The notes under the pieces were generated by a model. The model ran no database searches. It saw only the letters and a list, made by a program, of their open reading frames with translations, and was not told the DNA's origin. The position numbers and the translations under genes are program-made. Shown here piece after piece: positions 8,706-15,982 of a stretch of 64,000 bases of DNA (position 1 is its first letter; each line of letters begins with the position of its first letter). This stretch comes from Falsigemmobacter intermedius (GTDB lineage: Bacteria > Pseudomonadota > Alphaproteobacteria > Rhodobacterales > Rhodobacteraceae). Location of the stretch: contig NZ_SBLC01000009.1 in assembly GCF_004054105.1 (NCBI RefSeq), forward strand, positions 62,001 through 126,000, in the 5' to 3' direction.

Positions 8706-9422
8706 ATGCGACAGGCGCTTACACAATCTGACAGCGGGAACTGGCGGTTCAGCCTGTCAGAGGGCAGCGGGCCGGATCTTGTGCTGGCCTTTTCCTCGGT
8801 CGGGCATGACCCCGATCAGATGCCCTCTCCTGAGTTTATCACCTCCGGCTCGCAGGGCGGGCAGCGGCGGGTGCTCTCAATCGCGGATCGCGGCCGAAGC
8901 TGGGGGCAGGACCCGGAGTTTGCGCCCCTGCTGTGCCGCGAGGTGGCAGCGCTGAACCCGCGTGGCCGTCTCCTGGCCGCCGGCTCCTCCATGGGGGCCT
9001 GCCTTGCGCTCCAGGCGGCAGCGATTCTGCCACTGACCGCGGTGCTGGCCTTTGGTCCGCAATGGGCGCTGGGTCCGGACCACCCTGAGGAGACGCGCTG
9101 GCCTTTGTGGCAAAGCCGTCTGCGCGCGGGAGCCGGAGTGCGGGGCATCTGGCCGCCCCCGCCCGGGGTCTACGTCACTTTGATGCACGGGCTGCAGGAT
9201 GACCTGGCTCAGGCCCGGGCCTTCCCGGTGCGGGCGGGCGTCGATCATCTGCTTTTTCCGGGGGGCTCTCATTCAGATCTCGCCCAGGGCCTTCGCAGTC
9301 GCGGGCTTCTGGGCGGGATGATTGAGGCGGCCATGGAGGGGGATCGGCGCAGGCTGATGCGACTTGCCTCCTCAGCGGGCGGCATTTCACGCCGCAAGCT
9401 GTGGCCGCAGCCTGGCGTCTAA
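8706..9422 (+). CDS. Putative alpha/beta-hydrolase-fold protein
   Basis: Soluble protein of 238 residues. The nucleophile-elbow motif GSSMGA (LLAAGSSMGACLALQAA), strand VLAFSSVGHD before it and a late histidine in LFPGGSHSDLA give the order Ser-(acid)-His of an alpha/beta hydrolase, with MHGLQDD as a candidate acid turn. ATG 8706 is used; ATG 8670 and 8673 are in frame upstream and also possible, but neither has a visible ribosome-binding site and they lie close to the zinT terminator. Family and substrate are not recognised; the gene stands alone. Confidence 0.72.
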   Translation: MRQALTQSDSGNWRFSLSEGSGPDLVLAFSSVGHDPDQMPSPEFITSGSQGGQRRVLSIADRGRSWGQDPEFAPLLCREVAALNPRGRLLAAGSSMGACLALQAAAILPLTAVLAFGPQWALGPDHPEETRWPLWQSRLRAGAGVRGIWPPPPGVYVTLMHGLQDDLAQARAFPVRAGVDHLLFPGGSHSDLAQGLRSRGLLGGMIEAAMEGDRRRLMRLASSAGGISRRKLWPQPGV

Positions 9423-9507
9423 GCCAAAGAAACCCTTGACGAAAAGCCGGGCGTGACCGGGGTCTGAACTATTTGTCTCGGGCCGGATGATTTTTGCTTT
9501 CGGGCGG

Positions 9508-9536
9508 TTGACGCCCCCGCCGACATTCCGTAAACA
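9508..9536 (+). promoter_or_regulatory. Promoter of tRNA-Asp
   Basis: TTGACG, exactly 17 bp, then TAAACA, with the -10 box 12 bp before the tRNA 5' end. This is a near-consensus housekeeping-sigma promoter. Confidence 0.65.
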
Positions 9537-9548
9537 CCCCCTCACAGC

Positions 9549-9625
9549 GCGGTTGTAGCTCAGTTGGTTAGAGTACCGGCCTGTCACGCCGGGGGTCGCG
9601 GGTTCGAGCCCCGTCAACCGCGCCA
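9549..9625 (+). tRNA. tRNA-Asp (GTC)
   Basis: Seventy-seven nucleotides with acceptor GCGGTTG/CAACCGC, anticodon loop CTGTCAC (anticodon GTC) on a CGGC stem, T arm GGGTTCGAGCCCC and encoded CCA. A near-consensus promoter precedes it and a terminator follows. Confidence 0.97.
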
Positions 9626-9631
9626 CGCTTC

Positions 9632-9661
9632 AAAAGCCCTCCGGTTCTCCGGGGGGCTTTT
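9632..9661 (+). terminator. Terminator downstream of tRNA-Asp
   Basis: AAAAGCCC/GGGCTTTT stem extended by TCC/GGG pairs around loop GGTTCTCC, 6 bp past the tRNA. Confidence 0.65.
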
Positions 9662-9760
9662 GACATTTCCGGCACTGTGTTGTTCCCGGGCGCTGTTCCC
9701 GGAAGGTGTTTGTTAACCAGGTTATGCGATGGTGGGTCATTCGACAGCCGGAGCTGAGAT

Positions 9761-10258
9761 ATGGCACATTCGCATTTCGCCGCCCCGCGCCCCCTGCGCG
9801 CGAAAGACCTGGATCCTCTGCTGACAGAGCTGACGGCGATCTCGCGTCAGGCGGAGGATATTCAACATCGCATCGCGGTTTTGCAGGCGGGGGGCGTGCT
9901 GCTGCGACCGGGCTGGCCCACGCGGCGTGTCACGCCGATCGACGACCCGCTGCCCTCATCGCCGGAAGCGGAGGATCAGACCCCTGCCGGGCTTTCTGAG
10001 GAAGGGTCTTCGCAGGACCCATCTGCTGAGGCGACAGCTACGGAGTCTTCCGGGGCCCTGGCCGACACGGAAGGCTCGCAGGCGGAAGAGGATCCGCTGA
10101 CCCTGATCCTGCGCATCGCCGGCGATCTTGAGGAATTGCGCAGTCGGGACGATGCGCCCTCGGCAGCAGAGCTGCAGATCCGGGCCATCCGCGATCGAAT
10201 CGCCCGGAGTGCGGCGCTCAGCGCGGCTTATTTGCCGGAGGCCAGCGCCTCAATCTGA
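9761..10258 (+). CDS. Hypothetical protein, low-complexity acidic middle
   Basis: A 165-residue soluble protein with no recognised domain. Two predicted helical ends (LDPLLTELTAISRQAEDIQH at about 18-37 and a C-terminal LILRIAGDLEELRS segment with IRAIRDRIARSAALS) are joined by a Ser/Glu/Ala-rich linker of about 55 residues that is probably disordered. A CGGAG sequence precedes ATG 9761. Its 3' end overlaps the convergent DUF442 gene by 31 bp. GC pattern is like the neighbours, so I regard it as a real lineage-specific gene, but function is unknown. Confidence 0.6.
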   Translation: MAHSHFAAPRPLRAKDLDPLLTELTAISRQAEDIQHRIAVLQAGGVLLRPGWPTRRVTPIDDPLPSSPEAEDQTPAGLSEEGSSQDPSAEATATESSGALADTEGSQAEEDPLTLILRIAGDLEELRSRDDAPSAAELQIRAIRDRIARSAALSAAYLPEASASI

Positions 10259-10656
10259 TCGCGCCAGATTTCCATGTTGTAGCCATGCCGCGCGGGCAGT
10301 GCGACCAGCTCATCGGTGGGGCGGTTGCCCGCCTGGCTCAGAGCCCAGACGATCGAGGAGCGGTTGCCCGAAGCGCAATAGGCCAGCACGCGGCCGGAGG
10401 CGCCGGCGATTGCCTCACCCTGGGCCGTGACATTCTCCATGGTGATTGCGCCGCCGATCACCGGATTTGCGATGAAGGCAAGGCCCGCGGCTTCGGCGGC
10501 TGCGCGCATGGCATCAGTCCCGATCTCGGCGGGGATTTCGCCATCGGGGCGGTTGTCGATGATCAGGCTGTAATCGGCCTCGGCGATCTGCGGCAGATCC
10601 TCAAGCGCAATCTGCGGGCTGACACTGTAGTTTTCGGTGATTTCGCGGATAGTCAT
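10228..10656 (-). CDS. DUF442/BLH-type phosphatase or sulfur-transfer domain protein
   Basis: A 142-residue single-domain protein of the beta-lactamase-hydrolase-like phosphatase family (DUF442, TIGR01244). The N-terminus has the usual ENYSVSPQIALEDLPQIAEA, and the P-loop YCASGNRSS holds nucleophile C94 and R99 (Cys-x4-Arg). Family members are dual-specificity-phosphatase-like or sulfurtransferase-like and are often linked to sulfide detoxification. ATG 10656 gives the normal N-terminus; 24 extra codons upstream look non-coding. No sulfide-detoxification partner gene is adjacent, so the role here stays open. Confidence 0.85.
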   Translation of the reverse strand: MTIREITENYSVSPQIALEDLPQIAEADYSLIIDNRPDGEIPAEIGTDAMRAAAEAAGLAFIANPVIGGAITMENVTAQGEAIAGASGRVLAYCASGNRSSIVWALSQAGNRPTDELVALPARHGYNMEIWRDQIEALASGK

Positions 10657-10744
10657 CACTGTCTCTTTCCCTGGGCCCGGCATCATCCGGCCGAACCGGT
10701 TTAGCATAATTCGCCGCGCGGGCAGCAAAAAGCGGCCCGCAGCC

Positions 10745-10960
10745 TTATTTCAGCACAAGCCCGGCAACCACCGCACCAAGTCCCAGCGCCGAGACCGCAA
10801 AGGCGGCGAGGTTGACCGCCACAACGCGTTGCACAACCGCATTCAGCTCGTGCTGCGGCAGGCCTGCGCGTTTCGCGCCGATGACACGGCGGATGCACCA
10901 GAAAATTCCGATAAGCCCGGCCACCGTCATCGCCGCCCCGGTCCAGATCAGCCATTCCAT
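10745..10960 (-). CDS. Small two-helix membrane protein
   Basis: A 71-residue protein with two transmembrane helices (about 3-20, LIWTGAAMTVAGLIGIFW; and about 48-68, AAFAVSALGLGAVVAGLVL) joined by a basic loop IRRVIGAKRAG, which suggests both ends face the periplasm. It reads in the same direction as the DUF442 gene, 88 bp upstream of it. No named family; small proteins of this form are common in Rhodobacterales. ATG 10958-10960 is chosen because the 15 upstream codons are hydrophilic. Confidence 0.65.
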   Translation of the reverse strand: MEWLIWTGAAMTVAGLIGIFWCIRRVIGAKRAGLPQHELNAVVQRVVAVNLAAFAVSALGLGAVVAGLVLK

Positions 10961-11083
10961 CGCGGTTTCCCTTTTGCAGTTTTCCCGCGCACCTAAGGCC
11001 AGCACCCCTGTGCTGGCAAGTCTTCTTGAACCGGGGGGCGGCGGCGTTTAGGAAGGCAGGGACCCCCGCGAAATGAGGCGCAA

Positions 11084-11338
11084 ATGACCAACCCGAATGA
11101 TGCCTATGCCGTGACGGCAGATGAACTGCGTCAGTTCATTGAGCGTTTTGAGCAGCTCGAGGCGGAAAAGAAAGACGTGACCGAGCAGCAGAAAGAACTG
11201 CTCGCTGAGGCCAAGGGCCGCGGCTATGACACCAAGGTGATGAAAAAGCTGATCACCCTGCGGAAGCGCAAACCCGATGACATCGCCGAAGAAGAGGCGA
11301 TCCTCGAAATGTATAAAGCTGCACTCGGGATGAACTGA
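11084..11338 (+). CDS. gapR: GapR-family nucleoid-associated protein (DUF2312)
   Basis: An 84-residue protein covering the whole DUF2312 family. GapR of Caulobacter clamps overtwisted DNA ahead of polymerases and replication forks and stimulates topoisomerases. The sequence shows the long basic coiled coil (ADELRQFIERFEQLEAEKKD) followed by the conserved AKGRGYDTKVMKKL and RKRKPDDIAEEEAILEMY. It is monocistronic with its own terminator. Family assignment is very secure; function here is inferred from Caulobacter. Confidence 0.95.
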   Translation: MTNPNDAYAVTADELRQFIERFEQLEAEKKDVTEQQKELLAEAKGRGYDTKVMKKLITLRKRKPDDIAEEEAILEMYKAALGMN

Positions 11339-11348
11339 GCACAGCAAG

Positions 11349-11379
11349 ACCCCCGGGCCCCGCGCCGCGGGGGTTTTTT
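11349..11379 (+). terminator. Terminator after gapR
   Basis: ACCCCCG/CGGGGGT stem with a GC-rich loop and a run of six T, 11 bp past the gapR stop. Confidence 0.8.
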
Positions 11380-11465
11380 CCTGCACAATCTGCTTTTCCC
11401 GCACGGCTCGCCGGATTTTCAGGCGATCTTTGCCCGTGAGCGCCGTTTGAGCCCCTGACGGCGGC

Positions 11466-13094
11466 TCACACCTGCTCGCGCAGGATTGAGGCGGTGAGCG
11501 AGATCATCAGGTAAAGCCCCGCAAAAATCAGCATGGCCACGGCGGTATTTTCAAAGGCACGCGGATAGCTGGCGACATCGGGGGCCACCGGCGCCACGGA
11601 GAGCGACAGATACCGCTGCTGGCGGTTGGCCTCGATGCGGGCGGTTTCAAGCTGTTGGGCGGCCTGGGTCAGCAGAAGCTGGCGGGTCTGCACATCGGTC
11701 TGCGCCAGAACCAGCTCAGATTGAATCCGCGCGATGGAGCGGCCGGAGGTCGTGTCGTCCTGGGTCAGCCGGTCGCGCAACTGCCGGATCTGAACCTCCA
11801 GCGTCGAGATCCGCCGCTCCAGCGGCTCCACCCTGGCGCGGTTGGGTGTGGCGTTTGAGAGCATCTGCGCCAGGGCCAGGCGGTCCTGGGTTAACTGCGT
11901 CTCCAGCGCGGTGATCTGGCTGGAGAGAAGGGTGATTTCCACCTCACCGGAGAGGACTTTATTGACCTCCTGCAGTTCAACAAGCCGGGTCTGCGCCGCC
12001 AGAAGCCGGCTCTCGGCCTCTGCGAAACTGGCGTTTGCGCCTTTCATCTGGTCGTTGCGCAGCCGCTCAGAGAGCTGGTTCACCTGCTCTTCGGCGTAAT
12101 GGATCAGCCGTTCAGACCAGGCGGCGGAGAGCTTCGGATCGGGGGCCGAGACTTCCATTTTGATGATCCCCTCGGTGGGGTCATAGGCGATTTTGACGTA
12201 TTTCTGGTAAATTTTATAGGCGGCTTCGATCGAGTTTGGATCGTCCAGGCGCTGCAGCTCATCCACATTGGGATCGGCAAAGACCGCGCGGAAATCCAGA
12301 TCTGCGTCGAGGCGCAGCATGGCATCACGCGACTGCAGATAGCCCTGCACCGCGATGGAATCCTGCGAGGTGGCAAACTGCGTCCCTGAAAACAGCCCGC
12401 CCAGCCCGCTGCCGATCTGACTTTCGGCCTGCTGGATCACAAACTCCGCCCGTGTGGCATACATCGGTGTTGCCAGAAGGCTGTAATAAATCCCGGCGAT
12501 CAGCGTCGGGATCCCGACGAACAGCCAGAGCCTTGCCCAGAGCATGGCCATGCGACGGCGCCGTCTGCGTGCGATATCGCGCTGAATTTTCTGAATATCC
12601 GCCGCGTGGTTCTGCTGTGCCCGGGCTTCGGGCGGCAGGAGCAGATCCGGCCCGGCCGCTTTGGCAGGATTGCGCCCTTTGGCGACCGCAGGCAGCTTTC
12701 CGGCCCCCTCCGCGCGGGGGTCTTTCTTTGGCGGAACCGGGGGCGGGGTCTCAGGCGAGGGGGTGGCGATCACCTCCCCGATGGCATTGCTGCGCGCGAA
12801 GGGATCGATCCCCGCGGCCTTCAGCTGGCGCAGGGCATCTTCGTCACTGGCCGGGGTCAGCCCCTGTTTTTCCGCGATCCGGCGCAGCATGCGCAGCTGG
12901 CGCGGGCTGAGGGCGGAGACATCGCTGCCCCTGGCCACAGGCGCGGGCTTCGCGCCGGAAGCCTCCTCGCTCAGAACTTCGCCGGTCAGGGCAGGCTTTG
13001 TCGCCGGACGGGGGGCAGAGGCAGCCGTGCGCAGCGCCGCAAGCGGCTCAGGCAGGGTCAGACGAAAGCGCGGAAGCTCACTCTGTGTAGTCAT
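11466..13094 (-). CDS. Capsule polysaccharide export inner-membrane protein, KpsE/CtrB-like
   Basis: A 542-residue polysaccharide co-polymerase/export protein of the KpsE-CtrB-RkpR type, linking the ABC transporter to the outer-membrane channel. Order seen: a Pro/Ala-rich cytoplasmic extension of about 170 residues, arginine run, TM1 (about 175-198, LWLFVGIPTLIAGIYYSLLA), the family segment YATRAEFVIQQAES, a long periplasmic coiled coil (about 330-480), and a C-terminal TM before ILREQV. KpsE is normally about 380 residues; the extra N-terminal tail accounts for the difference. It overlaps the upstream kpsT-like gene by 17 bp. Conditions of expression cannot be read. Confidence 0.87.
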   Translation of the reverse strand: MTTQSELPRFRLTLPEPLAALRTAASAPRPATKPALTGEVLSEEASGAKPAPVARGSDVSALSPRQLRMLRRIAEKQGLTPASDEDALRQLKAAGIDPFARSNAIGEVIATPSPETPPPVPPKKDPRAEGAGKLPAVAKGRNPAKAAGPDLLLPPEARAQQNHAADIQKIQRDIARRRRRRMAMLWARLWLFVGIPTLIAGIYYSLLATPMYATRAEFVIQQAESQIGSGLGGLFSGTQFATSQDSIAVQGYLQSRDAMLRLDADLDFRAVFADPNVDELQRLDDPNSIEAAYKIYQKYVKIAYDPTEGIIKMEVSAPDPKLSAAWSERLIHYAEEQVNQLSERLRNDQMKGANASFAEAESRLLAAQTRLVELQEVNKVLSGEVEITLLSSQITALETQLTQDRLALAQMLSNATPNRARVEPLERRISTLEVQIRQLRDRLTQDDTTSGRSIARIQSELVLAQTDVQTRQLLLTQAAQQLETARIEANRQQRYLSLSVAPVAPDVASYPRAFENTAVAMLIFAGLYLMISLTASILREQV

Positions 13095-13731
13095 AAAGCC
13101 GCTTCGCCTCTTCCAGACTGTCGAACATATAAAGCTGCCCGTTGCGCAGAACCCCGGCGACCTGACAGAACTTTTCAAGAATTTCAGATTGATGCGAAAC
13201 GATGACCACGGTTTTTCCCACCAGCCGCTCGCGCAGGATCGTGCCCGCTTTGCGGTTGAAAGCCACGTCGGTGGTTGAGGGCATCCCCTCATCAATCAGA
13301 TAGATGTCAAACTCCATCGCCAGCATCAGCGAAAAGGAGAACCGCGCCCGCATGCCCTGGCTGTAGGTGCCGACGGGCATGTCGAAATATTCCTCAATCC
13401 CGCAGAGCCAGCGGCAGAAGGCTTCGACGTAATCGGGATCAAGGCCGTAAAGCCGCGCGATATAGCGGGCATTTTCGGTGCCGCTGTGTTTGTTGTTCAC
13501 CCCGCCCATGAAGCCCAGCGGAAAGCTGATCCGGCTGGTGCGGGTGATGGTGCCTTCATCCGGCTTCTCCAGCCCCGCCATCATATTGATCAGCGTGGTC
13601 TTGCCGGTGCCGTTGGGCGCCAGAATCCCAAGAGAGCGCCCCGGTTCAACCCGAAACGAGGCCTTATCGAGGATCACTTTGCGCTTTTTGCCGGTCCAGT
13701 AGCTTTTGGAGACGGCGTGAAATTCTATCAT
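13078..13731 (-). CDS. Capsule export ABC transporter ATP-binding protein, KpsT-like
   Basis: A 217-residue ATPase of the ABC-2 polysaccharide exporters (KpsT/CtrD, about 220 residues). Walker A is APNGTGKTT (38-46), with alanine in place of the usual first glycine; the signature is YSQGMRARFSFSL, Walker B is IYLIDEGM, and the H-loop lies in VIVSHQ. ATG 13731 starts the canonical MIEFHAVSKSYW. It overlaps the KpsE-like gene downstream, but its normal partner, permease KpsM, is not next to it; the upstream gene is divergent. The pair would need a kpsM from elsewhere. Confidence 0.92.
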   Translation of the reverse strand: MIEFHAVSKSYWTGKKRKVILDKASFRVEPGRSLGILAPNGTGKTTLINMMAGLEKPDEGTITRTSRISFPLGFMGGVNNKHSGTENARYIARLYGLDPDYVEAFCRWLCGIEEYFDMPVGTYSQGMRARFSFSLMLAMEFDIYLIDEGMPSTTDVAFNRKAGTILRERLVGKTVVIVSHQSEILEKFCQVAGVLRNGQLYMFDSLEEAKRLYDYTE

Positions 13732-13930
13732 GGGGTTCCTCTGGCCCGGCGGGCAGGCCCGGGTGCTGCAGCAGCAGGCTATCGGTAAACAGGTTAAGGT
13801 CGCAATAAGGCAGCAATATGGAGCCTCCGGGGGCGATCTGCGGCAGGCTAACGCGGCAGGCGGCTTCACGTTGCATCCTGCGGGTCGAGCGCGTATCGGA
13901 AAGGGGCCTTTTTGCCCCGGAGGATGGCCC

Positions 13931-14740
13931 ATGACCGCAGATGATCTTACGCCGCTGGACCGCGCTCAGGCGCTGATGCTGGCCGATCCTGAAGATGACG
14001 GGGCGCGGCTGCGCTATTACCGGGTGCTCTCGGATGCGGAGCTGTTTTTGCTGCTCGAAGAAGAGGCGGTTGAGGGCAATATCAGGCCGCGGGTCTTTCC
14101 TCTCGACAGCGGGCCGGTTGTCCTGGCCTTCGACAGTCAGGAGCGGATGGTGGATTTCACCGGCATCGCCAGCCCCTATGTGGCACTGCCGGGTCGGGTG
14201 ATTGTGAACCATCTGACCGGGCAGGGCACCGGGCTCGGGATCAACCTTGGCACGCCGGAAGCTGCCTGGCTGATGGCCCCTCATGCGGTGGACTGGCTGG
14301 CTGAGGTCCTCAGCGTGACCCCCTCGCAGGATCGCGGACGCCCGGCGGGCTTTGCGGCCCCCGGGGAACTGCCGCGCGCGCTGAATGAGGCGCTGGCGGT
14401 GGCCATCGGCGGGGCCGGTGGTCTGGCCGCCGGGGCCTGGCTGGCACGGGCGCGGTGGAAGGGCGGCTCGGAAGAGGGGCTGGTTCTCGCCTATGTGGGC
14501 GCAGAGCCGGGTGCGGAAGAGGCGCTCGCCCGCGCGCTGACCTCGGCGCTGGCCTTCTCGGGGCTTGAAGATGAGCAGGTGGATCTTCTCTTCCTCAATG
14601 CCTCGGATACGGCGGCTCTGCGTCCGCTCCAGGAAGTCGGGCTGGCGCTGCGCCTGCCGGAGCCCCCTGCGCCTGAGCCTGAGCGCGCTCCGCCGCCGCC
14701 GCCCGGGATGGACCCGACGAAGCCGCCGAAGCTGCGCTGA
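13931..14740 (+). CDS. SseB-domain protein
   Basis: A 269-residue cytoplasmic protein with an N-terminal SseB domain (about 5-115: TPLDRAQALMLADPEDDGAR, then LFLLLEEEAVEGNI and VLAFDSQERMVDFTG) and a C-terminal SseB-like half ending in a proline-rich tail. SseB-domain proteins have been linked to rhodanese-associated and enhanced-serine-sensitivity phenotypes, with no defined reaction. GGAGG at 13918-13922 sits 8 bp before ATG 13931 and decides this start over the 67-codon-longer frame. It is divergent from the capsule-export pair. Confidence 0.82.
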   Translation: MTADDLTPLDRAQALMLADPEDDGARLRYYRVLSDAELFLLLEEEAVEGNIRPRVFPLDSGPVVLAFDSQERMVDFTGIASPYVALPGRVIVNHLTGQGTGLGINLGTPEAAWLMAPHAVDWLAEVLSVTPSQDRGRPAGFAAPGELPRALNEALAVAIGGAGGLAAGAWLARARWKGGSEEGLVLAYVGAEPGAEEALARALTSALAFSGLEDEQVDLLFLNASDTAALRPLQEVGLALRLPEPPAPEPERAPPPPPGMDPTKPPKLR

Positions 14741-14766
14741 GCGCCACTTTCCCTCTGCAGGGCTGG

Positions 14767-14786
14767 CCCCACCGGTCCTGGTGGGG
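14767..14786 (+). terminator. Small hairpin between sseB and the thioesterase gene
   Basis: CCCCACC/GGTGGGG stem with a 6-nt loop, without a T tract. Possibly a weak terminator or mRNA-stabilising hairpin. Confidence 0.3.
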
Positions 14787-14815
14787 CAGACTGGCCTTCA
14801 AAAGCGGGGGGCCTT

Positions 14816-15847
14816 ATGCAGATTTTGGTTGATGGCGATTGCGAGCGGGCAATGCAGCTCGCGGCACAGCTCTGCCTGAACGGTCACGAGGTGGTCCTCA
14901 GTGCCGCCCTGGCCGGATGCCGCGCCGGACTTAATACACTCACTGACCGGCTGGAACTGCCGCTGGCGCGGTTGAGCGATCATGCTTTGCCCGCGCGCGG
15001 GCGCATGGAAGTTTCAGAGGATCTGAAAGGCGCAGCGGAGCGCGCGGATCTTTGCCTTCAGATCGGCTCCGGTGGCGGGCTCTGCGCCGGGACGGGCCTG
15101 ATGTTGCAGCCCGAACTGCCGCAGCCCGCCTGGCTGCCCTTTTGCCATCTGCCGCAGGGAACGCCGGAGACCGCGGCGCTGATGGAGGCTGCGGGCTTTC
15201 TGCTCTGCACGCCCGACGAGATCCACAGCCTCAATGCGCTGGCGGCCTCGGTCTCTGGCCTGCCGCAGCGGGAGGAGGCGCTCAGCGTCCTTCTGCGGGC
15301 CCTGCGCGATCAGGGGCTGGGGCCGGGGGGGAAGCTGCTCGCCCGCGATCAGGCGCGGGAGACTGTGCCTGAGGCTGCATCAGAGGGGCCGGTCCGGCTG
15401 AAGGTGCTGCCCTCCTGGATCGATTACAACGGACATATGACGGAAAGCCGCTATCTGGCGGTCTGTTCGGAGGTGACGGATGTGGTGCTGCGCCGGGCAG
15501 GCATCGATCTGAGCTATGTCGCGGGCGGCTTCAGCTATTACACCGTCGAGACGCATCTGCGTCATCTGCGCGAAAGCAAACTCGGGCAGGAGATCCTTGG
15601 CGGGACGCGGGTCCTGGGCGTGGATTCGCGGCGTCTGCATCTGCTGACCACACTTTGGGTTGAGGGGCAGGAGGTCGCCACGCTTGAGCAGATGCTGATC
15701 CATGTCGATATGGCTGCAGGCCGCGCAACAGCCGCCTCAGAGGCGGCCCTCGCGCCGCTGCGCGCCATGGCCGCCGCCCGTGCGGCAGAGCCCCTGCCGG
15801 AATGGCTGGGGCGCGGTATACGCCGGATCGCTGCCGCTCAGAGGTGA
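14816..15847 (+). CDS. Hotdog thioesterase fused to a degenerate carnitine-dehydrogenase-like domain
   Basis: A 343-residue two-part protein. Residues about 195-343 are a 4HBT hotdog thioesterase (LPSWIDYNGHMTESRYLAV; YYTVETHLRHL; LATLEQ-type strand, HVDMAAGRA), matching what I know of the C-terminal thioesterase of L-carnitine dehydrogenase fusion proteins. The first 190 residues follow the outline of a 3-hydroxyacyl-CoA-dehydrogenase Rossmann fold (MQILVDGDCERAMQLAAQLC, then NGHEVVLSAA) but lack the GxGxxG nucleotide loop and are about 130 residues shorter than a working dehydrogenase. I infer that the thioesterase is active, perhaps on betainyl-CoA-like esters, and the N-terminus is a decayed or repurposed remnant. 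Confidence 0.75.
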   Translation: MQILVDGDCERAMQLAAQLCLNGHEVVLSAALAGCRAGLNTLTDRLELPLARLSDHALPARGRMEVSEDLKGAAERADLCLQIGSGGGLCAGTGLMLQPELPQPAWLPFCHLPQGTPETAALMEAAGFLLCTPDEIHSLNALAASVSGLPQREEALSVLLRALRDQGLGPGGKLLARDQARETVPEAASEGPVRLKVLPSWIDYNGHMTESRYLAVCSEVTDVVLRRAGIDLSYVAGGFSYYTVETHLRHLRESKLGQEILGGTRVLGVDSRRLHLLTTLWVEGQEVATLEQMLIHVDMAAGRATAASEAALAPLRAMAAARAAEPLPEWLGRGIRRIAAAQR

Positions 15848-15982
15848 GAGACAGAATCGCGTGATCAGAAGTCACGCAAAAGTGGTGAAAATTGCAGGAG
15901 TAGTTTGACGTTAAACCATTTGCCCCCCCGCCGCATGCACGTTATCCCTGAAAAGACAAGATGGCATTCGGAGGGGACGATT

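Noticed and set aside
9387-9626. Minus-strand frame containing ARLTGLEPATPGVTG
   Set aside because: Antisense of tRNA-Asp, a common false gene call.
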